Of a stretch of DNA of 64,000 nucleotides, positions 50,948-59,588 are shown piece after piece. The stretch's first letter is position 1, and each line of letters begins with the position of its first letter. The notes under the pieces are model-generated. The model had not been told where the DNA came from and did no database searches. It saw only the letters and a list, made by a program, of their open reading frames with translations. The translations under genes were made by a program, and so were the position numbers. This DNA is from CAWAMR01 sp963783095 (GTDB lineage: Bacteria > Planctomycetota > Planctomycetia > Gemmatales > Gemmataceae), in the NCBI GenBank assembly GCA_963783095.1, contig CAWAMR010000002.1:62001-126000 (forward strand), written 5' to 3'.

Positions 50948-51403
50948 TCAATCCCAAACGTATCGTTCGTCGCAGTCAATACCGTATTTGCGAAGCAATA
51001 TTCGGAATTCATCCTGAAACGAGGCTGTTTGGTGGTGTTCTTCTTGCTTCGCGATGTATTTCATCAACGCATTCACATGACTGGGGCTGATCGAAAAGGC
51101 CCCGTAGCCGTTTTGCCAATTGAAAGCACGCAGCCCAGGAAAGATCTTCTGAATCCACTTGGTGGAATCCCGCTTCAAATCGCGCAATAGATCGGCAACC
51201 GAAACCGTTCGACCAAAGCGGCAGAGCAAGTGAACGTGGTCTGCAACTCCGCCGACCTGCAAGGCCGGCGATCCAAGTGTATGGCAAACCGTGGCCAGAT
51301 GAGCATGAACTCGCGCACGGATATCTAGATCGACGAGAAATGGTTCTCGATTCTTCGTTGAGAAGACGATGTGGAGATAGATTTGCGCCAGGGACTGTGG
51401 CAT
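50948..51403 (-). CDS. REP-associated (IS200-like Y1) transposase
   Basis: 151 residues from MPQSLAQIYLHIVF; the upstream in-frame ATG at 51589 would begin inside the repeats. Motifs of Transposase_17: HIVFSTKNRE, the catalytic HxH in VADHVHLLCRFG, and SPSHVNALMKYIAKQ-type C-terminus with the following Tyr region. It lies next to five copies of a 31-bp hairpin (51444-51853), the classic RAYT/REP arrangement. Probably domesticated; it acts on single-stranded palindromes in trans. Confidence 0.82.
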   Translation of the reverse strand: MPQSLAQIYLHIVFSTKNREPFLVDLDIRARVHAHLATVCHTLGSPALQVGGVADHVHLLCRFGRTVSVADLLRDLKRDSTKWIQKIFPGLRAFNWQNGYGAFSISPSHVNALMKYIAKQEEHHQTASFQDEFRILLRKYGIDCDERYVWD

Positions 51404-51443
51404 GATTGAATTCCTACAATTGTTTCTCAAGGCGTGAAGGTTT

Positions 51444-51853
51444 CCCAGGGTGTGCCGAGTACGGCAACCCTGGGCTTCGTTGGCGCGTCCCTTCAGGACG
51501 CCAAGACCAATGACGCTTCGCGTCATCCGCCATTGCAACCCAGCCATTGTTTCCCAGGGTGTGCCGAGTACGGCAACTCTGGGCTTCATTGGCGCGTCCC
51601 TTCAGGACGCCCAGACCCATGACGCTTCGCGTCATCCGCCATTGCAACCCAGCCGGTGCGGGAAATCTTTCCGCATTATCTATGATTGTTGACGCGAAGC
51701 GTCATCGGTCTGAGCACTCTGAAGGAGTGCGCCAACAAAGCCCAGGGTTGCCGTACTCGGCACACCCTGGGAATCTGCCAGCCCAGGGTTGCCGTACTCG
51801 GCACACCCTGGGAATCTGCCAGCCCAGGGTTGCCGTTCTCGGCATACCCTGGG
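51444..51853. repeat. Five REP-like 31-bp hairpins in opposite orientations
   Basis: Copies at 51444-51474 and 51553-51583 (one orientation) and 51741-51771, 51782-51812, 51823-51853 (reverse). Each is CCCAGGGT around a GCCG/CGGC inner stem with ACCCTGGG, with small changes. The flanking GACGCTTCGCGTC and GGCGCGTCC segments are also repeated and inverted, giving a large palindrome. The first two copies repeat with a period of 109 bp. Confidence 0.88.
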
Positions 51854-51861
51854 AAAGCTCT

Positions 51862-52971
51862 TCATTTCCCCGAACCTTTCGGGAACGACCAGACCTGCAC
51901 CGCCCCAGCCATGTCGGCTCCCGCGATCAACTCGCCCGATGCAGAAACCGCCACCGCGCAAATCCAGTCCTTGAACTGCCCGCCCCGGCCTTTCCCCAGT
52001 TCAACCACCATCTTGCCGCTCTCGATATTCCAGATGCGCACGAGTGTATCGCGGCCCGATGTGATGATATGCTTGCCATCGGGGTGGAAGGCCAGGTCGG
52101 TAAGACCATCCTGATGTCCAGGCTTGAGTTCCTTCACTTTCTTGCCTTCCGAGTCCAGAAGCCAAACAATACCATTCAAGCCAGGCGCTTCTCCCGCTCG
52201 TCCAATCGCGATCATTTTCCCGTCCGCCGAATACGCGGCGGAACCCAGATACATCTCCTTGTAGTCCTTTCCCAGATCCTTGACGACGGATGCCTTCTCG
52301 ACATCCCAGATCTTGATCGTGGCATATCGTCCGGAATCGAATACCAGGGGGACGCGCTCGCTGACGATTGCTCGGCCAAAATCGGGTGACATCCCAAGGG
52401 CCTGCACCCAGCCCCTCACCTTAAATCGCCTAACTTCCTTACGGTCGGGCAGATTCCAGATCACGACGTGCCCGCTGTCATCTCCACTTGCCAGTTGCTT
52501 CTCATCCTTGCTCAGGACCATGTTGGTAACCCATTCCTTCAGATCATCGATCACATGGGTCGCCGATTGCAATTCCACTTTTGCTGGAAGCGCTGGGGGG
52601 ACTTTCGCGCCGTTGCGTTTGCGTGCCTCGGCATCCGCAATAGTCCGGGCGTTCAGAACCAGATCGACGCTGCCCGTCGCCGGCGACGTCATATCCCAGA
52701 GACGAATGGTGTGGTCGTAACTGGAAGAAATCAGCCAGCGGCCATCGGATGTTGAGAGAAGTTTGCTGATGACGTTGGTGTGTCCGGTCAGCTTGCGGAT
52801 CGGTTTGGGCGCTTCGGAACCGGGCTTTTCCGGCAACTCCCACATCAGGAGTTCACCGAGATTATTTCCTGCGACCAGCTTGCGTGACGATCCGAGGAAC
52901 GTCACCGCGGTGACCCAGTCGGCATCCCAGATGAGCGATTTCAGCGCGGTTGGCTTGGTAAAATCGATCAT
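51862..52971 (-). CDS. WD40-repeat protein
   Basis: About 369 residues from ATG 52971, which overlaps the DUF1501 stop as ATGA (translational coupling). No signal peptide is seen. Seven or so WD40-like blades: LIWDADWVTAVTFLGS, ISKLLSTSDGRWLISSSYDHTIRLWD, LASGDDSGHVVIWNLP, LTDLAFHPDGKHIITSGRDTLVRIWN, KIWDVEKASVVKDLG. It is the third gene of the DUF1549/DUF1553-DUF1501 operon and probably a scaffold for those proteins if exported by another route, or a cytoplasmic regulator. Confidence 0.82.
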   Translation of the reverse strand: MIDFTKPTALKSLIWDADWVTAVTFLGSSRKLVAGNNLGELLMWELPEKPGSEAPKPIRKLTGHTNVISKLLSTSDGRWLISSSYDHTIRLWDMTSPATGSVDLVLNARTIADAEARKRNGAKVPPALPAKVELQSATHVIDDLKEWVTNMVLSKDEKQLASGDDSGHVVIWNLPDRKEVRRFKVRGWVQALGMSPDFGRAIVSERVPLVFDSGRYATIKIWDVEKASVVKDLGKDYKEMYLGSAAYSADGKMIAIGRAGEAPGLNGIVWLLDSEGKKVKELKPGHQDGLTDLAFHPDGKHIITSGRDTLVRIWNIESGKMVVELGKGRGGQFKDWICAVAVSASGELIAGADMAGAVQVWSFPKGSGK

Positions 52972-54251
52972 CCGAGCAACTCCTTGATGGGGCCGGAAGC
53001 TTCCGGAGTGGCCCACACGGGCCGAGTGCCGACATAGTGCTTCACGCGCGGATTGATGCCCAGCGCGGTATAGATCGTGGCAAAGAGATCGCCCTCGGAA
53101 ACCGGCTTATCTTTGACCAGCTTGCCGTCGATGTCGGTGGAGCCGTAGATTTGGCCGCCCTTGATGCCGCAGCCTGCCAGGGCGATCGTCCAGGCATTGA
53201 TGTAGTGGTCTCGCCCGGCCCGGTTGTTGACTTGCGGCGTTCGCCCCACTTCTCCCATCCAGACGACCAGCGTGTCTTGCAGCAAGCCGCGCTCATGCAA
53301 GTCTTGGAGAAGAGCCGACCAGGCCACGTCGAGAACCTGCATGTTGGCCTTGTGAACCACGAAGTTGTCGGCATGACTGTCGTAGTTTTCCTGACCGACT
53401 TCGACGAACGGGATGCCCGACTCGATCAGTTTGCGTGCCAGCATGCAGCCTCGACCGAACTCGGTGTCGCCGTAGCGTTCTTTTTCCTTGGGCCATTCCT
53501 TGCTGATGTCGAAAGCCGACTTCGCTTTCAAGAGACGCCACGATTTTTCCTTGGTGAGGCGATGGCTTTCGTAAGGTTCGGCTTTGTGATCGACGGCGAA
53601 ATCGCGTTCCATGAATCTCAGCAGTTCGTTGCGCCGTTGCTCGCCGGCCGGGGTCAAATAGGAGGTGGTGAAGTAGGGCAGTCTGCCGGTGCGATCGATG
53701 CCGAAAGGCTCATATTGCGGGCCGAGATAACCCGCCCCGGCGTTTCCGGTGGAACCCATGCGCACGAAACTGGGAAGGTCGGCATCGACGTTGCCGCAAT
53801 ACTTGGCGATCATCGCGCCGATTTCCGGGTGTGGTGTCCGTTCCGACATCTTGTAGCAGGTGTGCATGTGGTAGATGCCGTCGGGATGATCGGGCGACTG
53901 GGTCTTCATGCTGCGGATGATCGCCAGCTTATCGACCTGTTGTGCCATCTTCGGCAGATACTCGCAGACCTGAGTGCCGGCGATCTTCGAGGCGATCGGC
54001 CGAAACAGGCCCCCGGTTGGCCGGCCGGGTTTCATGTCGAAAGTGTCGATCTGGCTGGCACCGCCATTCATCCACAGCAGAATGCAGCGTTTGCCCTTCT
54101 TTTGGGTATCCGCTGCGCTTGCATTGGAATTGAACAGGCCGCCCCAATTGGGGATGGTCAGCCCGGAGCCAGTAACGAGCGTTCCTTTGAGAAACGCTCG
54201 CCGGTCAAAGTGATCGCGGGGAGAGCAGATCGGTGGGATCATTGGAGGCAC
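52968..54251 (-). CDS. DUF1501 protein 2
   Basis: Intact, 427 residues. N-terminal Tat-like signal DRRAFLKGTLVTGSGLTIPN, then LLWMNGGASQIDTFDMKPG at the start of the DUF1501 domain and GEVGRTPQVNNRAGRDHYINA, the conserved catalytic-like motifs. It sits between the DUF1549/DUF1553 gene (54372) and the WD40 gene. A 78-bp palindromic repeat occupies most of the space between its start and the upstream gene's stop. Function of DUF1501 is unproven; the sulfatase-like fold suggests a metal-dependent hydrolase. Confidence 0.9.
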   Translation of the reverse strand: MPPMIPPICSPRDHFDRRAFLKGTLVTGSGLTIPNWGGLFNSNASAADTQKKGKRCILLWMNGGASQIDTFDMKPGRPTGGLFRPIASKIAGTQVCEYLPKMAQQVDKLAIIRSMKTQSPDHPDGIYHMHTCYKMSERTPHPEIGAMIAKYCGNVDADLPSFVRMGSTGNAGAGYLGPQYEPFGIDRTGRLPYFTTSYLTPAGEQRRNELLRFMERDFAVDHKAEPYESHRLTKEKSWRLLKAKSAFDISKEWPKEKERYGDTEFGRGCMLARKLIESGIPFVEVGQENYDSHADNFVVHKANMQVLDVAWSALLQDLHERGLLQDTLVVWMGEVGRTPQVNNRAGRDHYINAWTIALAGCGIKGGQIYGSTDIDGKLVKDKPVSEGDLFATIYTALGINPRVKHYVGTRPVWATPEASGPIKELLG

Positions 54252-54292
54252 CCTACAAATGAATCAAAACCCAAGCCAAAAGCAGTCTTCCG

Positions 54293-54370
54293 AAACCGCC
54301 TAAAGGCGGAACTACGAACGACGTCCGTGAGCACCGTCAATAGGTTCGTAGTTCCGCCTTTAGGCGGTTT
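54293..54370. repeat. Palindromic dispersed repeat, copy 2
   Basis: Perfect 27-bp arms 54293-54319 and 54344-54370 with the same core (CCGCCTAAAGGCGG, ending GAACTACGAAC) as the element at 33473-33588. It sits inside an operon and would form a large hairpin in the RNA. Confidence 0.85.
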
Positions 54371-54371
54371 C

Positions 54372-55982
54372 TTATCGATTAAAACGAAACTCCGCAGTAT
54401 TCAACAACACCCAAATCGCTTCTTCGATCAAAGGCTCAATCTTCTTATCCGAGTTGAGGTGATTCACAAACTTTACCCGCTGTTGTTCGGTAGGGAGCCG
54501 GGATAGGATGGACAGAAAGAGACGATCCACCCGCGCCTCGACAGGCTCCTTCGAGTCGGTAAGGATGTCCGCCAGGTTTCCCTTCTTGCGGCGAATCACT
54601 CTTTGAAGCTGCTCGCTATTGTTCATGAAGAGATGTTCGGAGAGACGACCCTGAAAATCGCCCATGCCGTTCGTGGGTTCGCCAAAGTAAATCATGAAAT
54701 ACTCTTCGCCGATGTAAGCCGGCTTCCCCGATTTTGCATCGACATCGACGCCCGTTGCCACCCGCAAGGATGCCATGATCTCCTCCACCGAAAGCGGACG
54801 GACGCGCGCACGCTCAAACCAGACCGGCGCTGCGTCTTTGCCGGCCCCTGTGCCGGCGAGTTGATAACTCTCCGAATTTACCAGCTCGCGTATCAGCCAT
54901 TTCAGGTCATATCGGTGCGCGACCAACCGATCGGTGATCGCCTGGAAGAGCTTGGGGTGCGAACTTTGATTCTTTTCGCTCAAGTCATCGACCGGATGGA
55001 CAAAACCTCGTCCCATGAATTGTGCCCAGACGCGATTGACCACGGCCCTGGCAAAATACGGGTTTTCCGAAGCGACCATCCAGTCGGCGAACTTTGCTTT
55101 CCGCGAAAACTTCGGCTTGGGCAGCGATTTACTCACCTGGTAGTTCGGCTCCTTGAAGTCTTTCGGCAGCGCGGGTTCATCGAGAGCCTTGCCGCCCAGA
55201 AACTTCGGCTTTACCGGCTCGCCCTTCTGCCCTGGTTTCTGGTCTTTGACCGGCCCGGTGAAGAGGACATCACCGCTGCTCTTTTCGCCGATGGTAAGTT
55301 TTCGCTTCTCGCCGGAACCCTCGTCGAAGACGACGAGCCTGACGAAGAAACCGGCCATCCCAAAAAAGTCTTTCTGACTCCACTTTTCATAGGGGTGATC
55401 GTGGCAGCGGGCGCATTGCAACTGCGTTCCCAAAAAGATTTTGCTGACGGCAACGGTTGCATCTTCGGGCGCGCCTCGAAACTGCACGTAAAACAATTCC
55501 GACCCAGGCTGCTCGGCCAATAACAGTTCGTGAACCCAGCGATCGTAAGGTTCGTTCTTCGTGAACTTTTCGGTCAGCCATTTCTTGAACCTGTCTCGTT
55601 TCCGTGTCGCATCGCCATTTGGGGGATTTCGACCGAACAAAACCTGATCCCAGACATTCGCCTGTTGGGTTGCCCAGCGCGGATCGGCGAGCAGTTTGTT
55701 CATCAACTTCTCGCGTCGCGCTGCATCGGTCGATGCGAGAAATTGCTTCGCTTCGTCGTAGGTCGGGATCGTGCCGACGAGATCCAGATAGACGCGACGA
55801 AGGAAAGTCGCATCATCGGCACGCAGCGTAGGGGAAATCGAGTGCGCCTGCCAGGCGGCCTTGATCTCGGTATCGATCACCTGACGAAGGGGTTCTTCCG
55901 CGCGAATGTCCTGTGTATGGACACCGATGAGGGCGGTCAAGGCAACAATCGTTCGATATCCGTGATACTGCACGTTCGTCAT
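54372..55982 (-). CDS. DUF1549-DUF1553 protein
   Basis: About 536 residues from MTNVQYHGYRTIVALTA, which begins a normal signal peptide; the upstream ATG at 56084 adds 34 residues without sense. It has no cytochrome c domain in front, unlike the protein at 28934. DUF1549 shows PRWATQQANVWDQVLFGRN and the CxxCH-like CARCHDHPYEKW; DUF1553 shows NPYFARAVVNRVWAQFMGRG. It starts an operon with DUF1501 and WD40 genes. A role in periplasmic polymer turnover is the usual guess. Confidence 0.88.
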   Translation of the reverse strand: MTNVQYHGYRTIVALTALIGVHTQDIRAEEPLRQVIDTEIKAAWQAHSISPTLRADDATFLRRVYLDLVGTIPTYDEAKQFLASTDAARREKLMNKLLADPRWATQQANVWDQVLFGRNPPNGDATRKRDRFKKWLTEKFTKNEPYDRWVHELLLAEQPGSELFYVQFRGAPEDATVAVSKIFLGTQLQCARCHDHPYEKWSQKDFFGMAGFFVRLVVFDEGSGEKRKLTIGEKSSGDVLFTGPVKDQKPGQKGEPVKPKFLGGKALDEPALPKDFKEPNYQVSKSLPKPKFSRKAKFADWMVASENPYFARAVVNRVWAQFMGRGFVHPVDDLSEKNQSSHPKLFQAITDRLVAHRYDLKWLIRELVNSESYQLAGTGAGKDAAPVWFERARVRPLSVEEIMASLRVATGVDVDAKSGKPAYIGEEYFMIYFGEPTNGMGDFQGRLSEHLFMNNSEQLQRVIRRKKGNLADILTDSKEPVEARVDRLFLSILSRLPTEQQRVKFVNHLNSDKKIEPLIEEAIWVLLNTAEFRFNR

Positions 55983-56102
55983 GGCGGGATTCCTGCAACG
56001 ACCTGGCGGGCAATGTCGAAAGACGAGCTTTGTAGTCAAAGCGGGTGGGGTAGGAGGATGGAGATGATCGTATCTTAGCTTCACTGCTTGAGCAAGAAAA
56101 AA

Positions 56103-56130
56103 ATACCCCCGATCGCTCGAGGGTATTGTT
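56103..56130. terminator. Hairpin flanked by A and T tracts
   Basis: ATACCCCCGA (56103-56112), TCGC, TCGAGGGTAT (56117-56126), one mismatch. A-rich on the left and T-rich on the right, so it could stop transcription on both strands. Its place between two divergent gene starts is unusual; an attenuator is possible. Confidence 0.45.
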
Positions 56131-56196
56131 TATCAAAATCTTTACTGTTTAGGATCGAACCGTCGTTACCTTCGGAACGGTCGCCAGCAGCCTGTC

Positions 56197-57927
56197 ATGA
56201 ACATGAACATTATCAGAATTAGCATGCCCGTAGATCGCATGGTTAATCTCCTGAAAAAAGTGACCGGGGAGAAACCTACCGTTGTTTGCGGCAATGTGCA
56301 AGTGCAATACAATGCCTGCAAGCAATTCTGCTCCGATTTCGCAGGCCGGCTGTCAAGTGAGAATTCCGAACCGGCAAATGATCGTGGAAAACGGAGAGGT
56401 CAGGGAGGGGCCGTTGTGGCTGATTTCGCGCCGTTACCGCAAATGGTTCGCAGTGCCGATGGCCGTCTCGTTCCCTTTGAGCCTGATGCGATCTGTCGCG
56501 ATTTGTTCGCTGCCACTGAAGTCCGGGGGCAACCCGATTCTTTTCTTGCCCGGGAATTGACGGACGGCGTTCTACATTTCCTGGCTCACTCCGACCCTGC
56601 AATCGCGCCCAGCGAAGATGAAATCGCAGAGCTTGTCGTGAAAGTCGTGGGAGGGCTGGGCCATCCCACTCTGGCCAAGATCTACGATTCTCGTTGGAAA
56701 AACCGGGATCATTTGCACTCGGCAACCATTGCGGGGATTTATCCCGCAGACTTATTGTCCGCGCACCGGGATGGATTGCTTCACCTCACCAACCAGGAAA
56801 CAGCAACCCGTTTGGCGGGGGGAGTGGTTGGTCCGCACGGGTCATTGCATCGGCAAGGATTCTGCGTCCGGCAAGCCATCCGGAACTCTGCGACGATCAC
56901 CGGGCAATTCGTTGCCCTGGACGGATCGGAATCGGTTCTTGCCGAGGATGGCGGGGATGTTGTTCACTACCTTCAAGAACTTCGATCCGCGCTGATGGAG
57001 ACGAATCTGACCGGCATCTTGAATCTCAACTGTGCCGAACCACCGGCATGGGCAGCGCACCCCGCCATCGGGCCGTTGTTTGCAGGTATCCGTCCAAAAC
57101 ACAGTCCGGCAAAACTCGAATTCCTGGCCGATTTGCTGCTGAGGACTCTCAGCAGCGATCTTTCCGCGCCCGGCCTCCATATCTGGTGGCATCTGAGCGA
57201 GTCTCATTTTCAACCCGAGCAAATCCATCGGCTGCATCATGCACTCGATCTGGCATTAAAGGGTGTGCCGATTGAATTCGTCTTCGATCACCCGCGCAAA
57301 TCGGTCCTACTTGGTCCTGGGTTAGATCGCAGCTCCCACGCAGTATTGACTGTGGTGGGTGTGAATCTGCCTCATTTCGTTCGTCACATTGGCGATGGGG
57401 TTGATTCCGCTGCTGCGTTCTTGAAGAAACTCGGTAGTCTGGCCCGTTTTGCCAAAACCGCGGGACACGTCCGACAGGATTACCTCCGCCAACACGGAGA
57501 TCCGTCTCTTCGAGAAGGGTTTCTCCTCGATCGCGCCCGGGTCGTCGTGGTACCCGTAGGTCTTGATCAGGCGGTTCGAGCCTTGCCAGGAATCGATTCC
57601 GCCAATAGCAACGCCGTCGCCGAACTGGTTGGGCAGGCCCTGGCGGAGTTTCGAGAGGCGCTGGACACCGACCGGCATCGCAGTATGTTTTGCAGGCTCG
57701 ATTCCATGATGGGGGAAAATGACTCGATCTCGTTGAAGGATGCCCAGCTATTGCCGCGTCAGCAAGTCCGCTTTGGCGCAGTGTTCCATCAAAAGGCAGG
57801 CGGCGGACGCCTGGATGTTCTGTTGCAACTGGACAGTCCGCCGGATCGAGATTCGCTTGGAGAATTGCTCCGAATCGCCTGTCGATCCGAGGTCGGTCGG
57901 GTGCGATTGGTGCCGGCATTAGGGTAA
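56197..57927 (+). CDS. ATP-cone protein, degenerate NrdD-like
   Basis: 576 residues from ATG 56197, but the first 73 look unlike coding sequence and GTG at 56416, after GGGAGGGG, is a credible start. From there MVRSADGRLVPFEPDAICRD to HPTLAKIYDS is an ATP-cone domain. The rest (DGLLHLTNQETATRLAGGV, VNLPHFVRHIGDGVDSAAAF) vaguely recalls anaerobic ribonucleotide reductase NrdD, but no Cys pair or C-terminal glycyl-radical RxxGY motif is visible, so it is unlikely to be an active reductase. It could be a nucleotide-sensing regulator. No activating enzyme gene is nearby. Family assignment beyond the ATP cone is uncertain. Confidence 0.6.
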   Translation: MNMNIIRISMPVDRMVNLLKKVTGEKPTVVCGNVQVQYNACKQFCSDFAGRLSSENSEPANDRGKRRGQGGAVVADFAPLPQMVRSADGRLVPFEPDAICRDLFAATEVRGQPDSFLARELTDGVLHFLAHSDPAIAPSEDEIAELVVKVVGGLGHPTLAKIYDSRWKNRDHLHSATIAGIYPADLLSAHRDGLLHLTNQETATRLAGGVVGPHGSLHRQGFCVRQAIRNSATITGQFVALDGSESVLAEDGGDVVHYLQELRSALMETNLTGILNLNCAEPPAWAAHPAIGPLFAGIRPKHSPAKLEFLADLLLRTLSSDLSAPGLHIWWHLSESHFQPEQIHRLHHALDLALKGVPIEFVFDHPRKSVLLGPGLDRSSHAVLTVVGVNLPHFVRHIGDGVDSAAAFLKKLGSLARFAKTAGHVRQDYLRQHGDPSLREGFLLDRARVVVVPVGLDQAVRALPGIDSANSNAVAELVGQALAEFREALDTDRHRSMFCRLDSMMGENDSISLKDAQLLPRQQVRFGAVFHQKAGGGRLDVLLQLDSPPDRDSLGELLRIACRSEVGRVRLVPALG

Positions 57928-58108
57928 GGATGGATAACTAATTTGTAATGAATAATCTGATGAACTTGATTGAAATTCGCAATTACCCTCTTGCGTCTAC
58001 ATTATTGGCGGGATACAGTTTTTCTATGAACTCGCGCTACTCCTGACCCGTATCCTGGAACAGCGGGGTTTTTCCCTTCTCAGGGCGAACACCACCATAA
58101 TAAATGCC

Positions 58109-59533
58109 GTGGCCTCGCCGGAGGCTGGGTCAATGCCGTCCGACAGATTCCAACCCGATTCGACAGGCTCACCTGTCCTTCCACAGGGTGAAAGCACCCC
58201 GACGGGGGGATTGTCGGTATTGGGGGAATATCGCCTGCTTCGCCGCCTCGGCGAAGGCGGCATGAGCGCTGTCTATCTCGGCTACCTTCCGGCCACTCAA
58301 CAAACATTCGCGGTCAAAGTTCTGGCCGATCATCTGGCGCAAAATCCGGCCATGCTGCAGCGCTTCCGCAAAGAAGCGAAGATGAGTCAGGCCCTGACGC
58401 ATCCCAATTTGATCTGCGGATTTGCCAGCGGGCGCGATCGAGCGACCGGCCGATATTATCTCGTGATGGAGTACATTGATGGGATGACGGCCCATCAGCG
58501 TCTCGAGCGCGATGGCCGGCTCTCGTTGTCCGAGGCGACCAACATCCTCCTCGACATCGCGCGTGCTTTGGAATATCTCCACGATCGCAAATTCGTGCAC
58601 CGCGACATCAAACCCGATAATATCCTTCTGGCTCCCGATGGTTCGGCGAAACTGGCCGATTTGGGCGTCATCAAGCACCCGGTCAAGACGCAGGAGCTGA
58701 CCGCCTGCGGCGACGGTATCGGCACCCCCTATTACATGCCGTGGGAACAGACGATCAGCCCCGACACGGTCGATGCGCGTAGCGATCTCTTTGCCCTGGG
58801 AGCGACCTACTACCATCTGCTGACGGGTCGATTACCATTCCCCGGTGAGGAAGAGCACGAGATCAACCGGCAGAAGACCGAAGAAAAATACATCCGGGCC
58901 ACGGAACACGATCCGAAGTTGCCGCGCGAAGTCGATGCGATTCTGGCCCGGCTCCTGGCCTGGGATCCGCGTAAACGATTCACGTCTGCGCGGGACTTGA
59001 TCGACACGGTCACGGCTTCGGGATTGGTGGAGCTTAAACTCCAGGCACACGCGAAGGGTGAACCGGTTGAATTGGCGACCGCCCCGACCCGAGCCGATTT
59101 GAAACTGGCCTGCGTCGATACCCCCATTGAGGGAAAGACCGAACAAGTCTGGATCTTGAAGTATTGCCGCAGTCCAAACCAGGGCTGGCGGAAGCTGCTG
59201 GGCAAGACCCAGGACGTCATTCGCCTGCTCGAAAACGGTTTTCTCCCGGATGAAGTGTATGCTGCCAGGAAGGTCGGCCAGAAGTTTCGGCGCATCCGAG
59301 CCTATCCGGAGTTTCGCAATGCGGGGCCGAAATCGCAGTCGTCGGCAGAAAAGCGCGAGAACACAACCCCCGCGCACGGAACGAATCCCTTGCGAATCGA
59401 CCGTCGCCATGCTGCCGGGAATGATTGGTCCGGCTGGTTGGAGCCGATTCGCGGGATCTGTCTGGTAAGTTTGGTGTTGGTTTTGTTCTGTTTTTCCGCG
59501 ACCGCAGTTCTGAAACTACTCGCACATCATTGA
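58109..59533 (+). CDS. Ser/Thr protein kinase with C-terminal membrane anchor
   Basis: 474 residues. Kinase motifs: EYRLLRRLGEGGMSAVYLGY, FAVKVLADH, HRDIKPDNILLA; the DFG position reads DLG (KLADLGVIK) and the APE position WEQ, variants seen in some planctomycete kinases. A small C-terminal domain (EQVWILKYCRSPNQGWRKLL, GFLPDEVYAARKVG) is specific to this kinase type, followed by one membrane helix (LVSLVLVLFCFSATAVLKLL), so the catalytic domain is cytoplasmic. ATG 58133 is an alternative start. No WD40 region, unlike the kinase at 40391. Confidence 0.85.
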   Translation: MASPEAGSMPSDRFQPDSTGSPVLPQGESTPTGGLSVLGEYRLLRRLGEGGMSAVYLGYLPATQQTFAVKVLADHLAQNPAMLQRFRKEAKMSQALTHPNLICGFASGRDRATGRYYLVMEYIDGMTAHQRLERDGRLSLSEATNILLDIARALEYLHDRKFVHRDIKPDNILLAPDGSAKLADLGVIKHPVKTQELTACGDGIGTPYYMPWEQTISPDTVDARSDLFALGATYYHLLTGRLPFPGEEEHEINRQKTEEKYIRATEHDPKLPREVDAILARLLAWDPRKRFTSARDLIDTVTASGLVELKLQAHAKGEPVELATAPTRADLKLACVDTPIEGKTEQVWILKYCRSPNQGWRKLLGKTQDVIRLLENGFLPDEVYAARKVGQKFRRIRAYPEFRNAGPKSQSSAEKRENTTPAHGTNPLRIDRRHAAGNDWSGWLEPIRGICLVSLVLVLFCFSATAVLKLLAHH

Positions 59534-59588
59534 CTTTGTTCCCGGCAATATTCGCTCGATTTGAGCAAAGGCATCGCGCCCACGGACG

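Noticed and set aside
53037..54506. 489-codon plus-strand open frame
   Set aside because: It is antisense to the intact DUF1501 gene 2 and its end runs through the palindromic repeat; no family resemblance.
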